From Candidatus Zixiibacteriota bacterium (GTDB taxonomy: Bacteria > Zixibacteria > MSB-5A5 > JAABVY01), in contig DSEQ01000049.1 in assembly GCA_011056555.1 (NCBI GenBank), positions 1-34,768 of the forward strand: a DNA stretch of 34,768 bases, written 5' to 3'. The position numbers and the translations under genes are program-made. The notes under the pieces were generated by a model, which saw only the letters and a list, made by a program, of their open reading frames with translations, did not search any database and was not told the DNA's origin. This document shows, piece by piece, positions 7,177 through 15,488 of this stretch; the first letter of the stretch is position 1; each line of letters begins with the position of its first letter.

Positions 7177-7866
7177 TTATTCTTCTTCTTCTTTGCCCTT
7201 CTCTCCGATGCGTTCGGGTTCGGCTGATTCCCCTTCTCCCTCGGCTGCTTCGGCCTCGACGCCCTCTTCGAGTTCCTCGCCTTCAACCGCTTCAACCTTC
7301 TCCTTCATAACCGTAGGAGCGACAACTGTCGCCACCGATAGTTCGAGATCGGAGATCACCTCGACACCCTCCATATCTATATCCTCATAATGCAGGCTGT
7401 CGCCGATACTGAGGCCGGAAACATCAAGCTCGACCTTCTCCGGAATATTTCCGGGCAGGCATGAGATTTCAATCTCACGCCGAATTGTCTGCAGAATTCC
7501 GCCCTGGTCCTTTACACCCACCGGAGTTCCCACCAGCTTGATAGGAAGGGAAAGCGTAATCTTCTTATCCATCGATATTTTCTTGAAATCGACGCAGTTG
7601 ATTTTGGATGAAACCGGGTCGGTCTGCACTTCTTTAATAATTACCTTCTGCGGCTCTGAATCACCCACAGTCAAATCGATAATCATGGAACTTCGGGCCG
7701 CCTTCGAGATCAATTTGCTGAAATCGTAATCCGAGATTGACAGCGGCACCGGATCAGTATCCTCACCGTACATTACCGCGGGAATAATGCCTTTGGCGCG
7801 CAGCTTCCGGGCAGCTCCTTTTCCTGCATCCTGTCGGACTTCCGCGTTTAGTAAATTCTCTTTCAC
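7177..7866 (-). CDS. rplY: 50S ribosomal protein L25, long (Ctc) form
   Basis: This is a 5S rRNA-binding protein of the large subunit. The 229-residue product has the N-terminal L25 RNA-binding domain (MKENLLNAEVRQDAGKGAARKLRAKGIIPAVMYG, shown in part by the GKGAARKLR and IPAVMYG motifs) and the C-terminal TL5/Ctc beta domain (about 95-190; ISCLPGNIPEKVELDVS, GDSLHYEDI). A strongly acidic Glu-rich tail of about 40 residues follows, common in Ctc-type proteins and of unknown role. It starts at a GTG with AAGGAG upstream, 17 bases after prs, an arrangement seen in many bacteria. A strong terminator follows. Confidence 0.95.
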   Translation of the reverse strand: MKENLLNAEVRQDAGKGAARKLRAKGIIPAVMYGEDTDPVPLSISDYDFSKLISKAARSSMIIDLTVGDSEPQKVIIKEVQTDPVSSKINCVDFKKISMDKKITLSLPIKLVGTPVGVKDQGGILQTIRREIEISCLPGNIPEKVELDVSGLSIGDSLHYEDIDMEGVEVISDLELSVATVVAPTVMKEKVEAVEGEELEEGVEAEAAEGEGESAEPERIGEKGKEEEE

Positions 7867-7883
7867 AATAACTCCTTAAATTA

Positions 7884-8825
7884 TTATCTGTCGAAAAGTA
7901 TAGAAATCGATTCCTTATTTGAAATTCTTCTGATCGCCTCTCCGAATATTTCAGCTGTAGTTAGAACCTTGATTTTATCCGGAAGGTTCTTTCCGGTTGA
8001 ATCAATTGTATCTGTGACGATAAGTTCCTTGATCGGCGAATTAATTATGCGCTGCAGGGACTCACCGGAGAAGACCCCGTGCGTGGCGCAGGCAAAGACC
8101 TCGCGCGCCCCGCCGTTCTCGAGGACTGCCCGGGCTGCATCGCAAAGCGTCCCGGCCGTATCAACCATGTCGTCACGGATAATAATGGTCTTGTCCTTTA
8201 CATCCCCGATTATATTCAAGACCTCCGACTTGTTGGGTTCGGGACGGCGCTTGTCGATAATCGCCAGGCCGCACTGCAGGCTGTTGGCGAATGCTCGGGC
8301 AATTTTGATCGAGCCGACATCCGGGGTCACCACGACAATATCTGTCATACCGCGCATCCTGAAATGATTATAGAACAGGTTGGAGGCATAAAGGTGGTCG
8401 GAGGGTATATCGAAAAAGCCCTGGATCTGGGAAACATGCAGGTCCATGGTTACAACACGGTCCGCGCCGGCGGCGGTTATAAGATTGGCCAGCAGTTTGG
8501 CGGTTATGGCCACTCGCGGCTGGCTCTTGCGGTCCTGCCGGGCATAACCATAATACGGTATCACGGCCGTAATCCTCGAAGCCGAGGCTCTTCGGCAGGC
8601 TTCCACCATAATCAGGAGCTCCATGATATTTTCCGCCGGCGGATTGGTGGGCTGAATTATGAAAACATCGGTTCCCCTGACGTTTTCATCGATCTTAACG
8701 AAAATCTCACCATCCGAAAAATGCTTGATCTCCCGCTGGGTCAACGGAATACCGATGTAATTTGCAATCCGCTCTGCCAGAGGCAGATTTGCAGTTCCTG
8801 TCAATAATTTAATCTGGTCCGGCAT
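7884..8825 (-). CDS. prs: Ribose-phosphate pyrophosphokinase (PRPP synthetase)
   Basis: It makes 5-phosphoribosyl-1-pyrophosphate from ribose 5-phosphate and ATP, the precursor of purines, pyrimidines, histidine and NAD. At 313 residues it has the standard class I length. Visible signatures are FSDGEIFVKIDENVRG, the catalytic His130 region (VTMDLHVSQIQGFFDIP), the flexible-loop Arg/Lys (QDRKSQPR, 97-104) and the PRPP-binding loop RDDMVDTAGTLCD (217-229). The ATG is preceded by GGAGG and AAGGAATAAGG elements. It is the first gene of an operon with rplY and feeds the purN/purC/purH genes encoded elsewhere in this window. Confidence 0.97.
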   Translation of the reverse strand: MPDQIKLLTGTANLPLAERIANYIGIPLTQREIKHFSDGEIFVKIDENVRGTDVFIIQPTNPPAENIMELLIMVEACRRASASRITAVIPYYGYARQDRKSQPRVAITAKLLANLITAAGADRVVTMDLHVSQIQGFFDIPSDHLYASNLFYNHFRMRGMTDIVVVTPDVGSIKIARAFANSLQCGLAIIDKRRPEPNKSEVLNIIGDVKDKTIIIRDDMVDTAGTLCDAARAVLENGGAREVFACATHGVFSGESLQRIINSPIKELIVTDTIDSTGKNLPDKIKVLTTAEIFGEAIRRISNKESISILFDR

Positions 8826-8949
8826 ACCTTATTCCTTTACCTCCCAAATCCCCCAAAAAAACAATTTCCTAATATATACAACATTCCCCAAAATGCAATG
8901 GAAAACTGCATATACTGCCATCTCAAACCATCTCAGAAACAACCTTCTT

Positions 8950-8976
8950 AGTATATCCCCGCGGGCATATTGTCAA
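8950..8976 (-). promoter_or_regulatory. Candidate sigma-70 promoter of prs-rplY
   Basis: On the minus strand a perfect TTGACA (complement of 8971-8976) is followed after 15 bases by TATACT (complement of 8950-8955), or after 17 by the overlapping TACTAA. It would give a leader of about 120 bases. A second, weaker pair, TTGCAT-N16-TATATT, lies nearer to the gene. Confidence 0.5.
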
Positions 8977-9024
8977 GCGGAAATTTGATTTGATTCAGCC
9001 TTAAAATATTGTTATTTTCCTGCT

Positions 9025-9053
9025 TTGCGAATAAGATTTCCGAAGGATATAAA
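9025..9053 (+). promoter_or_regulatory. Candidate sigma-70 promoter of the S9 peptidase gene
   Basis: TTGCGA (9025-9030) and TATAAA (9048-9053) are separated by exactly 17 bases. Transcription would start near 9060 and produce a leader of about 114 bases that contains the stem-loop at 9065-9119. Confidence 0.4.
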
Positions 9054-9064
9054 TTTAATGAAAA

Positions 9065-9119
9065 CAGGCCCGGAAAAAGTCCTGAAGCTAATATGCAGGA
9101 AAGGCTTCGTTTCGGCCTG
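9065..9119 (+). other. Two-tier stem-loop in the leader of the peptidase gene
   Basis: CAGGCC (9065-9070) pairs with GGCCTG (9114-9119), and GAAA (9073-9076) with TTTC (9110-9113) across a 2-base bulge. Inside, GAAGC (9084-9088) pairs with GCTTC (9104-9108). No T-run follows, so it is not a simple terminator. It does not match any riboswitch I recognise; an mRNA-stabilising or protein-binding leader is possible. Confidence 0.35.
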
Positions 9120-9173
9120 ATACAGGATTGAGCGGCTATTGCAGATAGTCCGTAAAGATTCGGAGAGGACATA

Positions 9174-11102
9174 ATGAACAATATCAAGTCAATTTCAACC
9201 ACAGTGCTTATTCTCATTCTGATTTCGATTTTGATCATCGGATGCATCGAACGCAGGGAAAAGGAAGGCGAGAGTGTAGCGGCAACCGAAAAGCGTCTGA
9301 ACGACTTTTTCGAGGGCGACTATATTCCGGACATCGAGAGATTTATGCAGATCGGCTATGTCACAAATATTGCGATCTCCAAAGACGGTCGGCGCGTGTT
9401 CCTGTCCCCGTCATATACGAATGCCCCTCAGGTTTTCAGGGTCACCGATGGCGGCTGGCCCTACCAGCTTACCTCATTTGAGGACGGCCTAAGCTGGTAT
9501 AGACTTTCGAATGATTCTTATTATGCTATTGTGGGAGCCGCTGTAGGCGGGGATGAAAACGCACAGCTCTATCTTCTCGATACCGAAAGCGGGCGGATCA
9601 AGAAGCTGATAGATCGTCCCGAGGCCCGATTCGGCGGTGTGGTCTGGTCCAAAGATGACGATTTCATTTACTTCTCCTCCAATATGGGAAATCTCAAGGA
9701 TTTTTTCATCTATAAGCTCGAACTTCCCGATAGAGAAGCGGTGCTGGTCAAGGAGAAGGAGGGCTGGAATGTGCCGATTCAGGTTAACGAAGACGGCAGG
9801 TATCTCCTCTACGAGGCGGCAGTCAGCAGCCGCGACAACAATTTTTACCTGCTTGATTTAGAGACCGGCACCCAGGAAATTTTGACTCCCCATGAAGGCG
9901 AATACCTGTATCCCTTTATGAAACTCACACCCGATTTCAAAACTGCCTACCTGACCACCAATAACACCCCCGATGGCATTACACGTATAGCCGAGATGAG
10001 TGTGATGACGAACGAAATCGTGTTCCTTAATTCGAACCAGCAATGGGAATGCGAATCGGCGGCCCTCTCAGATGACGGCCATTATCTTTTCTGGACAATC
10101 AACGAAGAGGGGTACGACAGGCCTCATTTCAAGGACTTGGTGACAGGTGATATGCTTCCTGTTCCGGGCATGAACGGTCTGTATTCATTTGGCGGTTTCA
10201 CGGCTGACGGCCGCTTCCTGTTTTCGTTCCATAACGCCAACCATGCCCCCAATGCCTGGATCTGGAACCCATATGAGGAGATGGGCGCAAGAGTCACCAA
10301 TGTCTCCACAATGGGGATTGACATATCGGAGTTTGTCGAACCCCGGCTGATCAAATACGAATCCTTCGACAGCCTGGAAATCCCGGCATTTCTATATCTT
10401 CCCAGCAATTATACCGATGGCCCGATACCGTTTATCATGGATTTCCACGGCGGTCCGGAAGGGCAGTTCAGGCCCTCGTTCAACCGTCATTTCAATTACC
10501 TTCTGGCCAACGGCTTCGGAATTATGGCGCCCAATGTGCGCGGCTCTGAAGGTTATGGCAAAGAATACCTGGATATGGACAATTACAAAAACCGCCTGAA
10601 ATCCGTGGCTGACGGCGCGGCCGGTGCTAGGTGGCTGATCGATAACGGCTATACGACATCCGATATGCTGGGGGTCAAGGGCGGATCCTACGGAGGTTAT
10701 ATGGTAATGGCTCTCATAACCGAGTATCCCGACCTCTTCGCCGCTGCCATGAATTATATCGGCATCGTAAACTTCGTGACATTCCTGGAAAATACGGCCG
10801 AATACCGCCGCGAATTTCGTGAATCCGAATATGGACCCCTTTCCGACAGGGAATTTCTCAGATCAATCAGCCCCATTCACAAGGTCGACAAAATTGAATG
10901 TCCGCTCCTGGTTATTCATGGTGAAAATGATCCGCGGGTACCTGTTGGCGAGGCCCGCCAGATAATACGCGAGCTCAAGTCCCGGGGCGGGGAAGTGGAT
11001 TCACTTATCTTTCCGGACGAGGGCCATGGAGCCAGCAAATTGGAGAATCGTTTGGAAATGTACCGTACCATGGTAGATTTCTTCAAAAAGCACCTGAAAT
11101 GA
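9174..11102 (+). CDS. Lipoprotein prolyl oligopeptidase-like serine peptidase (family S9)
   Basis: The 642-residue product starts with a lipoprotein signal (hydrophobic 10-22, lipobox IIGC, Cys24), so the peptidase is expected to be anchored to a membrane on its periplasmic or outer face. The N-terminal part (about 55-370) is a beta-propeller of PD40/WD40-like blades (for example SKDGRRVFLSPSY, LSDDGHYLFWTINEEGYD). The C-terminal alpha/beta hydrolase domain has the S9 triad: Ser505 in GGSYGGYM, Asp586 in HGENDPRVP and His618 in DEGHGA, with HGGPEGQ forming the oxyanion region. The closest families are acylaminoacyl-peptidase and dipeptidyl-peptidase IV-like enzymes; the exact specificity cannot be told. 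It starts at an ATG preceded by GGAGAGGA. Confidence 0.93.
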   Translation: MNNIKSISTTVLILILISILIIGCIERREKEGESVAATEKRLNDFFEGDYIPDIERFMQIGYVTNIAISKDGRRVFLSPSYTNAPQVFRVTDGGWPYQLTSFEDGLSWYRLSNDSYYAIVGAAVGGDENAQLYLLDTESGRIKKLIDRPEARFGGVVWSKDDDFIYFSSNMGNLKDFFIYKLELPDREAVLVKEKEGWNVPIQVNEDGRYLLYEAAVSSRDNNFYLLDLETGTQEILTPHEGEYLYPFMKLTPDFKTAYLTTNNTPDGITRIAEMSVMTNEIVFLNSNQQWECESAALSDDGHYLFWTINEEGYDRPHFKDLVTGDMLPVPGMNGLYSFGGFTADGRFLFSFHNANHAPNAWIWNPYEEMGARVTNVSTMGIDISEFVEPRLIKYESFDSLEIPAFLYLPSNYTDGPIPFIMDFHGGPEGQFRPSFNRHFNYLLANGFGIMAPNVRGSEGYGKEYLDMDNYKNRLKSVADGAAGARWLIDNGYTTSDMLGVKGGSYGGYMVMALITEYPDLFAAAMNYIGIVNFVTFLENTAEYRREFRESEYGPLSDREFLRSISPIHKVDKIECPLLVIHGENDPRVPVGEARQIIRELKSRGGEVDSLIFPDEGHGASKLENRLEMYRTMVDFFKKHLK

Positions 11103-11150
11103 GAGTTGCTCTCATCGGATAGAATTTATAAAATAAAAACGCTGCTTGCC

Positions 11151-11195
11151 GGTATGATTAATGAAAACAAATTATTCATGCCTGCGTTATTTTTA
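11151..11195 (+). terminator. Likely terminator after the S9 peptidase gene
   Basis: GGTATGATTAAT (11151-11162) and ATTATTCATGCC (11171-11182) pair at 10 of 12 positions plus a G-U, around an 8-base loop. They are followed by GCGTTATTTTTAT. The T-rich tail is interrupted. A perfect TATAAT at 11194-11199, without a good -35, overlaps its end and could belong to the nfeD promoter; a TTGACA at 11221-11226 lacks a good -10. Confidence 0.45.
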
Positions 11196-11291
11196 TAATG
11201 CCGGTAACTCAGGTTTTAAGTTGACAAATCGGAGCTATTTGTTCAACTTTAATCGGGTTAGCCATAGTGTGAATCAAACCTAGAGGTTTCA

Positions 11292-12647
11292 ATGATCAAG
11301 AAAATATTACTTATATGCGGAATGATCGGGATTTTCATGGCGGGCCTTGCGGCCCAGACCGATATCCCCGATCTGACCGATATAATCAAGTCCGACACGG
11401 CTGTCGAGAAAGATACCGCTCGGGCCGAGGGGCAGGGTATGGTCAAGCTTTTGACCATCGATGGCGCTATCGGACCGATCACAGTCCAGCTCATCGAGAA
11501 AGGCATCAGAAAATCTGAGCAGGAAAATGCCCAGGCGCTTATAATCCTCCTGAACACACCGGGGGGATTGACCGAATCAACCTGGAAGATCATCCAGGCG
11601 ATCATGAATGCCAATGTTCCGGTGGTGGTGTATGTTTATCCCCAGGGCGCTCGGGCGGCCTCGGCCGGGGCATATATAACATACAGCGCCCATATTGCCG
11701 CTATGGCTCCCGCCACCAGCATGGGTTCGGCCTCGGTCGTGTCTATGGGTTCAGAGATGGACTCTACCATGTATAAGAAGGTCACCAATGACGCGGTTGC
11801 AAATATGGTAGCGGTAGCCCATAAGCGCGGCAGGAACGAGGCCTGGATTGAACGGGCTATCCGTGAGGCGGTTTCCATTTCCAGCCATGAGGCGGTCGAT
11901 TCCAACGTTGTCGACCTGGTGGCCGAGGACATTGACGACCTGTTGAACAAGATCGATGGCCGCGAGGTTGAAGTGTCGATGGGCTTTCATGTGCTCAACA
12001 CTGCCGGCGCACTGAAAACCGAGGTAAAAAAGACATTTTCTGAGAAATTCCTCGAGATCATTACCAACCCCAATATCGCCTTCCTGCTTTTCTCGCTGGG
12101 AGGACTGGGGCTGGTGCTCGAGCTGTATAATCCGGGAGCGATACTCCCCGGAGTGGTGGGCGGTATCTGCATAATACTTGCATTTTTCTCATTTCAAACA
12201 CTGCCCATTAATTATGCCGGATTGTTATTAATTTTATTTTCAATAGTGCTTTTCTTACTTGAGATCAAGGTTCCATCCTATGGCATCCTGACCATAGGAG
12301 GAATAGTCTCTCTTGTCCTGGGAGGGGTTATGCTTATAGATTCACCTGCACCGTACCTGAGAGTCTCGTGGTATGTAATTGCGGCGGTTGTCGTCGTTTT
12401 TGTCGGCTTTTTCGGCTTTGCAGTGAGATATGTGGTCAAGGCCCATCACAAACAGGTGACTACGGGTGCCGAAGGTCTTGTGGGCCTGATCGGTAAGGTT
12501 AAGCAAAAAATAGATCCAACCGGTCTTGTACTGGTGGCCGGAGAACTATGGCGCGCCAGGGCCGATGAGCCCATCGAAAAGGATGAGCGCGTGAAAGTTG
12601 TCAGTTCTGACGGGATGGAAATCAAAGTGGAAAAACATTCAGAATAA
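11292..12647 (+). CDS. NfeD-type membrane-bound serine protease, long form
   Basis: The 451-residue protein has a signal sequence, an N-terminal ClpP/SppA-fold protease domain (about 50-240), a cluster of four to five membrane segments (about 255-375) and a C-terminal OB-fold NfeD domain (about 390-451). The protease domain shows LLNTPGGLTEST, the nucleophile Ser124 in ARAASAGAYI and a candidate catalytic Lys163 in KKVTND, matching the Ser-Lys dyad known from the archaeal homologue PH1510. Such proteases cleave stomatin-like membrane proteins, and the next gene encodes exactly such a partner 12 bases downstream, so a functional pair in membrane quality control is likely. AGAGGT precedes the ATG. 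Confidence 0.93.
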   Translation: MIKKILLICGMIGIFMAGLAAQTDIPDLTDIIKSDTAVEKDTARAEGQGMVKLLTIDGAIGPITVQLIEKGIRKSEQENAQALIILLNTPGGLTESTWKIIQAIMNANVPVVVYVYPQGARAASAGAYITYSAHIAAMAPATSMGSASVVSMGSEMDSTMYKKVTNDAVANMVAVAHKRGRNEAWIERAIREAVSISSHEAVDSNVVDLVAEDIDDLLNKIDGREVEVSMGFHVLNTAGALKTEVKKTFSEKFLEIITNPNIAFLLFSLGGLGLVLELYNPGAILPGVVGGICIILAFFSFQTLPINYAGLLLILFSIVLFLLEIKVPSYGILTIGGIVSLVLGGVMLIDSPAPYLRVSWYVIAAVVVVFVGFFGFAVRYVVKAHHKQVTTGAEGLVGLIGKVKQKIDPTGLVLVAGELWRARADEPIEKDERVKVVSSDGMEIKVEKHSE

Positions 12648-12659
12648 AAAGGAGGATAG

Positions 12660-13427
12660 ATGCCCCCGAGTTTAGCACTACCCATTACAATCGGTATAAT
12701 AGTCCTGTTCATATTGGCTAATGCCATACGTATTCTCAAAGAGTATGAACGAGGCGTGATCTTCAGGCTGGGCCGCCTGGTCGGCACCAAAGGTCCCGGC
12801 CTGATACTTCTGATACCTATTGTCGATAAGATGGTCAAGGTCTCCCTGCGGATCGTTACCATGGATGTTCCGCCGCAGGATATCATCACACGTGACAACG
12901 TCACGGTCAAGGTCAATGCGGTGATCTATTTCCGGGTCATGGATTCCAACAAGGCTGTAGTCGCTGTGGAAGATTATCTGTTCGCGACCTCCCAGATCGC
13001 CCAGACCACCCTGCGCTCGGTCTGCGGACAGGTGGAGCTGGATGACCTTTTGTCCAACCGCGATGAGATCAATGCCAAGCTGCAGACGATCATCGACGAC
13101 CAGACTGAACCGTGGGGAATCAAGGTCTCGCAGGTCGAGGTCAAGAATGTCGATCTGCCGACCGATATGACCCGCGCCATTGCTCGTCAGGCCGAAGCCG
13201 AACGTGAACGTCGATCCAAAGTTATCCACGCCGAAGGTGAATTCCAGGCCGCCGAAAAGCTGGTGCAGGCCTCGGAAAGAATGGAAAAATCACCGATTGC
13301 TTTGCAGCTTAGATTTCTCGGTACGTTGACAGAGATCGCCACCGAAAAGAATTCCACTATCGTGTTCCCGATACCGATTGATATGATCTCCTCATTTATG
13401 AAAACTTATATAGAAAAGAAAGAGTAA
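12660..13427 (+). CDS. Slipin (stomatin/prohibitin-like SPFH protein)
   Basis: This 255-residue protein has one N-terminal membrane segment (about 7-23) followed by an SPFH domain ([21 protein letters not shown], split here as [12 protein letters not shown] and [14 protein letters not shown]) and a helical coiled-coil region rich in Ala/Glu ([13 protein letters not shown]), ending in a short hydrophobic tail. Stomatin-like slipins form membrane-associated oligomers and are substrates of NfeD proteases. Ribosome site AGGAGG lies seven bases before the ATG. It forms an operon with the upstream nfeD gene, closed by a strong terminator. Confidence 0.95.
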   Translation: MPPSLALPITIGIIVLFILANAIRILKEYERGVIFRLGRLVGTKGPGLILLIPIVDKMVKVSLRIVTMDVPPQDIITRDNVTVKVNAVIYFRVMDSNKAVVAVEDYLFATSQIAQTTLRSVCGQVELDDLLSNRDEINAKLQTIIDDQTEPWGIKVSQVEVKNVDLPTDMTRAIARQAEAERERRSKVIHAEGEFQAAEKLVQASERMEKSPIALQLRFLGTLTEIATEKNSTIVFPIPIDMISSFMKTYIEKKE

Positions 13428-13440
13428 CCCGGATAGCTCC

Positions 13441-13476
13441 ATAGACCCCGGCAGATTGCCGGGGTCTATCATTTTT
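13441..13476 (+). terminator. Strong rho-independent terminator after nfeD-slipin
   Basis: A perfect 12-bp stem (ATAGACCCCGGC 13441-13452 with GCCGGGGTCTAT 13458-13469) and a 5-base loop are followed by CATTTTTT. It lies 13 bases after the slipin stop. Confidence 0.93.
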
Positions 13477-13556
13477 TGGAGTCAGTCAATTCACCTGGAA
13501 ACATTCACGGGCCGCTCGCCGTTGTAGCGAGTATTATCAACCACAAAGGAGGAATC

Positions 13557-14096
13557 ATGATAAAACGAGATGAGGCATATTTTGTACTGGTTGATGTTCA
13601 GGGCAAGCTGGCCAGTTTGATGTACAAGAAATACAGGCTTTTCAAAAACCTCAAGATTCTGATCGAGGGATTGAGGGAACTCGATATTCCCATTATCTGG
13701 GCCGAGCAATATCCCGAGGGGCTGGGTGAGACTGTGGCCGAAATCAAGGCGATACTGGGGGGACTCGAGCCGATATCCAAAAAAGCCTTTTCAGTCTGCC
13801 GCCATCCCGAATTGATGCGGAAAATAGAAGCTACTAACAGGACCGAAGCGATTGTGGCCGGTATCGAAACCCATGTCTGCGTTTACCAGACCGTTGCCGA
13901 TCTTCTTTCCAAGGGGCACAAAGTTACAATAGTCGCCGACGCCACCTCGTCGCGTACAAAAGAAAACAAGGAACTGGGAATACAAAAGATGCTCGCCGAG
14001 GGCGCAAAAATCAGCTCGGTCGAAATGATTCTATTTGAATTGCTCGGGGTTGCCGAGGGCGAGGCATTCAAAAGAATATCGCAATTAGTTAAATAG
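13557..14096 (+). CDS. Isochorismatase-family cysteine hydrolase (YcaC-like)
   Basis: The ATG at 13557 is chosen because AAAGGAGG lies 4 bases upstream; an in-frame upstream extension to 13476 would start inside the terminator. The 179-residue product has the isochorismatase-like triad: Asp13 in LVDVQ, a Lys at 75 in ISKKAFSV and Cys108 in GIETHVCV. Family members hydrolyse amides such as nicotinamide or simple amides, and YcaC-type members have no settled substrate. It lies between the slipin terminator and glnA, 60 bases before glnA. Nitrogen salvage is a possible theme but is inference only. Confidence 0.88.
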   Translation: MIKRDEAYFVLVDVQGKLASLMYKKYRLFKNLKILIEGLRELDIPIIWAEQYPEGLGETVAEIKAILGGLEPISKKAFSVCRHPELMRKIEATNRTEAIVAGIETHVCVYQTVADLLSKGHKVTIVADATSSRTKENKELGIQKMLAEGAKISSVEMILFELLGVAEGEAFKRISQLVK

Positions 14097-14156
14097 CGGC
14101 TACGCGCCATTTTTTGATACAGTATGAAAAACTACGATATCCGGAGGGGAAAATAG

Positions 14157-15479
14157 ATGAAAACCAGGGAAGATATTATCAGAATCATCGATGAGGAAAA
14201 TGTCCGCTACATCAGGCTGTGGTTCACCGACATTCTGGGACAGCTCAAGGGCATGTCGATCACCCGGGCTGAACTGGAGGAAGTCCTGGATAACGGGCAG
14301 GGTTTTGACGGATCGTCGATCCAGGGCTATGTACGCATTGAAGAATCGGATCTAATGGCCTGGCCCGACTACAGAACATTCAGAATAATCCCCTGGGATA
14401 TCGGCGGCGAGAGAGTGGCCATGATGTTCTGCGACATAAAAAATCCGGATGATACGCCCTATCTGGGCGACCCCCGCAATGCCCTTAAGCGCATGATCGA
14501 ACTTGGCGCTCAGAATGGTTATACTTTCAATTTCGGCCCGGAACTGGAATATTTCTATTTCCGGAACAGGAATAAACTGGAGTTTATGGATTCCGGCGGA
14601 TATTTCGATTATTCCACCATAGACGAGGGGACTATCCTGAGAAAAAAGACCTGCCGCCACCTCGAAAACCTGGGAGTGCCGGTAGAATGTTCTCATCATG
14701 AGGTGGCGCCGAGCCAGCATGAAATCGACCTCAAATACCAGGAGGCGCTGGTGATGGCCGACTTCTGCCAGCTGTACCGCATGGTCGTCAGGGAAACCGC
14801 CCAGAAGGAGGGTTTCCACGCTACTTTTATGCCCAAGCCGGCTTTCGGTGAAAATGGTTCCGGCATGCATATCCATATCTCAATATTTAACGGAAACAAG
14901 AATCTCTTCTTTTCTCCCGAAGGAGAATACAACCTTTCCGAACTGGCCAAATCGTTCATGGCCGGGCTGCTTCACCATATCAAGGCAATCACGCTGGTGA
15001 CAAATCAATGGGTCAATTCCTATAAACGTCTGGTGCCCGGCTATGAGGCCCCCTGCTATATCTCCTGGGGACGGCGCAACCGCTCCTCCCTGATTCGAGT
15101 ACCCATGTATCGCGTGGGCAAAGAGAAGTCGACCCGTATCGAGCTGCGCTCGCCCGATCCGGCCTGCAATCCGTATCTGGCTTTCACGGTAATAATGGCG
15201 GCCGGGATGGACGGCATAAAAAACAAATATGATCTCCCCTCACCCATCGAACAGAACATTTTCCACATGACCGAAGAGCAAAAGCAAAGTAATAAAATTG
15301 ACGAGCTGCCCTCATCCCTGGAAAATGCGGTGAGCGAGTTCAGCCAGAATGAGCTTATGAGAGAGGCCCTTGGAGATCACATCTTCGAGACCCTGATCGC
15401 CAACAAGATGGCCGAGTGGGACATGTACCGCACGCATGTATCCCAGTACGAACTTGACAATTATCTGCCCATTCTTTAG
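14157..15479 (+). CDS. glnA: Glutamine synthetase, type I alpha-like
   Basis: It makes glutamine from glutamate, ammonia and ATP. At 440 residues it has the short GSI-alpha length. Conserved pieces are GFDGSSIQGY near the N-terminus, the metal/glutamate sites (FGPELEYFYF, SGMHIHISIF), VNSYKRLVPGYEAPCYISW and NRSSLIRVP, and NPYLAF. The C-terminus lacks the inserted adenylylation loop with its Tyr that marks GSI-beta enzymes, so control by feedback or a repressor is more likely than adenylylation (family knowledge). The motif before VNSYKRL is NQW, not the common NPT. CCGGAGGGG precedes the ATG. A TTGATA at 14114-14119 might be a -35 but no good -10 follows. gatA begins nine bases after its stop, so the enzyme sits at the head of a glutamine-consuming cluster. 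Confidence 0.95.
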   Translation: MKTREDIIRIIDEENVRYIRLWFTDILGQLKGMSITRAELEEVLDNGQGFDGSSIQGYVRIEESDLMAWPDYRTFRIIPWDIGGERVAMMFCDIKNPDDTPYLGDPRNALKRMIELGAQNGYTFNFGPELEYFYFRNRNKLEFMDSGGYFDYSTIDEGTILRKKTCRHLENLGVPVECSHHEVAPSQHEIDLKYQEALVMADFCQLYRMVVRETAQKEGFHATFMPKPAFGENGSGMHIHISIFNGNKNLFFSPEGEYNLSELAKSFMAGLLHHIKAITLVTNQWVNSYKRLVPGYEAPCYISWGRRNRSSLIRVPMYRVGKEKSTRIELRSPDPACNPYLAFTVIMAAGMDGIKNKYDLPSPIEQNIFHMTEEQKQSNKIDELPSSLENAVSEFSQNELMREALGDHIFETLIANKMAEWDMYRTHVSQYELDNYLPIL

Positions 15480-15488
15480 GTTTCCTGC

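Larger units (their letters stand above)
8826..9173. other. Divergent intergenic region (prs / S9 peptidase)
   Basis: These 348 bases separate two divergent genes and contain no convincing protein gene. They hold candidate promoters for both directions and a structured leader at 9065-9119, each listed separately. A 15-codon frame at 9058-9105 (ATG, with GAAGGA 13 bases upstream) overlaps the structured leader and is not called. Confidence 0.6.

Noticed and set aside
8079..8807. Plus-strand open frame of 242 codons opposite prs
   Set aside because: Shadow of the highly conserved prs gene; the composition follows from its codon use.
9058..9105. 15-codon leader frame before the peptidase gene
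   Set aside because: Its only support is a weak GAAGGA; it has no amino-acid run typical of attenuators and coincides with the stem-loop.
9130..9150. Possible sigma-54 promoter before the peptidase gene (ATTGCA as -12)
   Set aside because: The -24 position lacks GG; a sigma-70-like pair at 9025-9053 fits better.
8948..9247. Minus-strand open frame of 99 codons in the prs/peptidase spacer
   Set aside because: It overlaps the peptidase signal peptide region and the promoters, and shows no motif or ribosome site.
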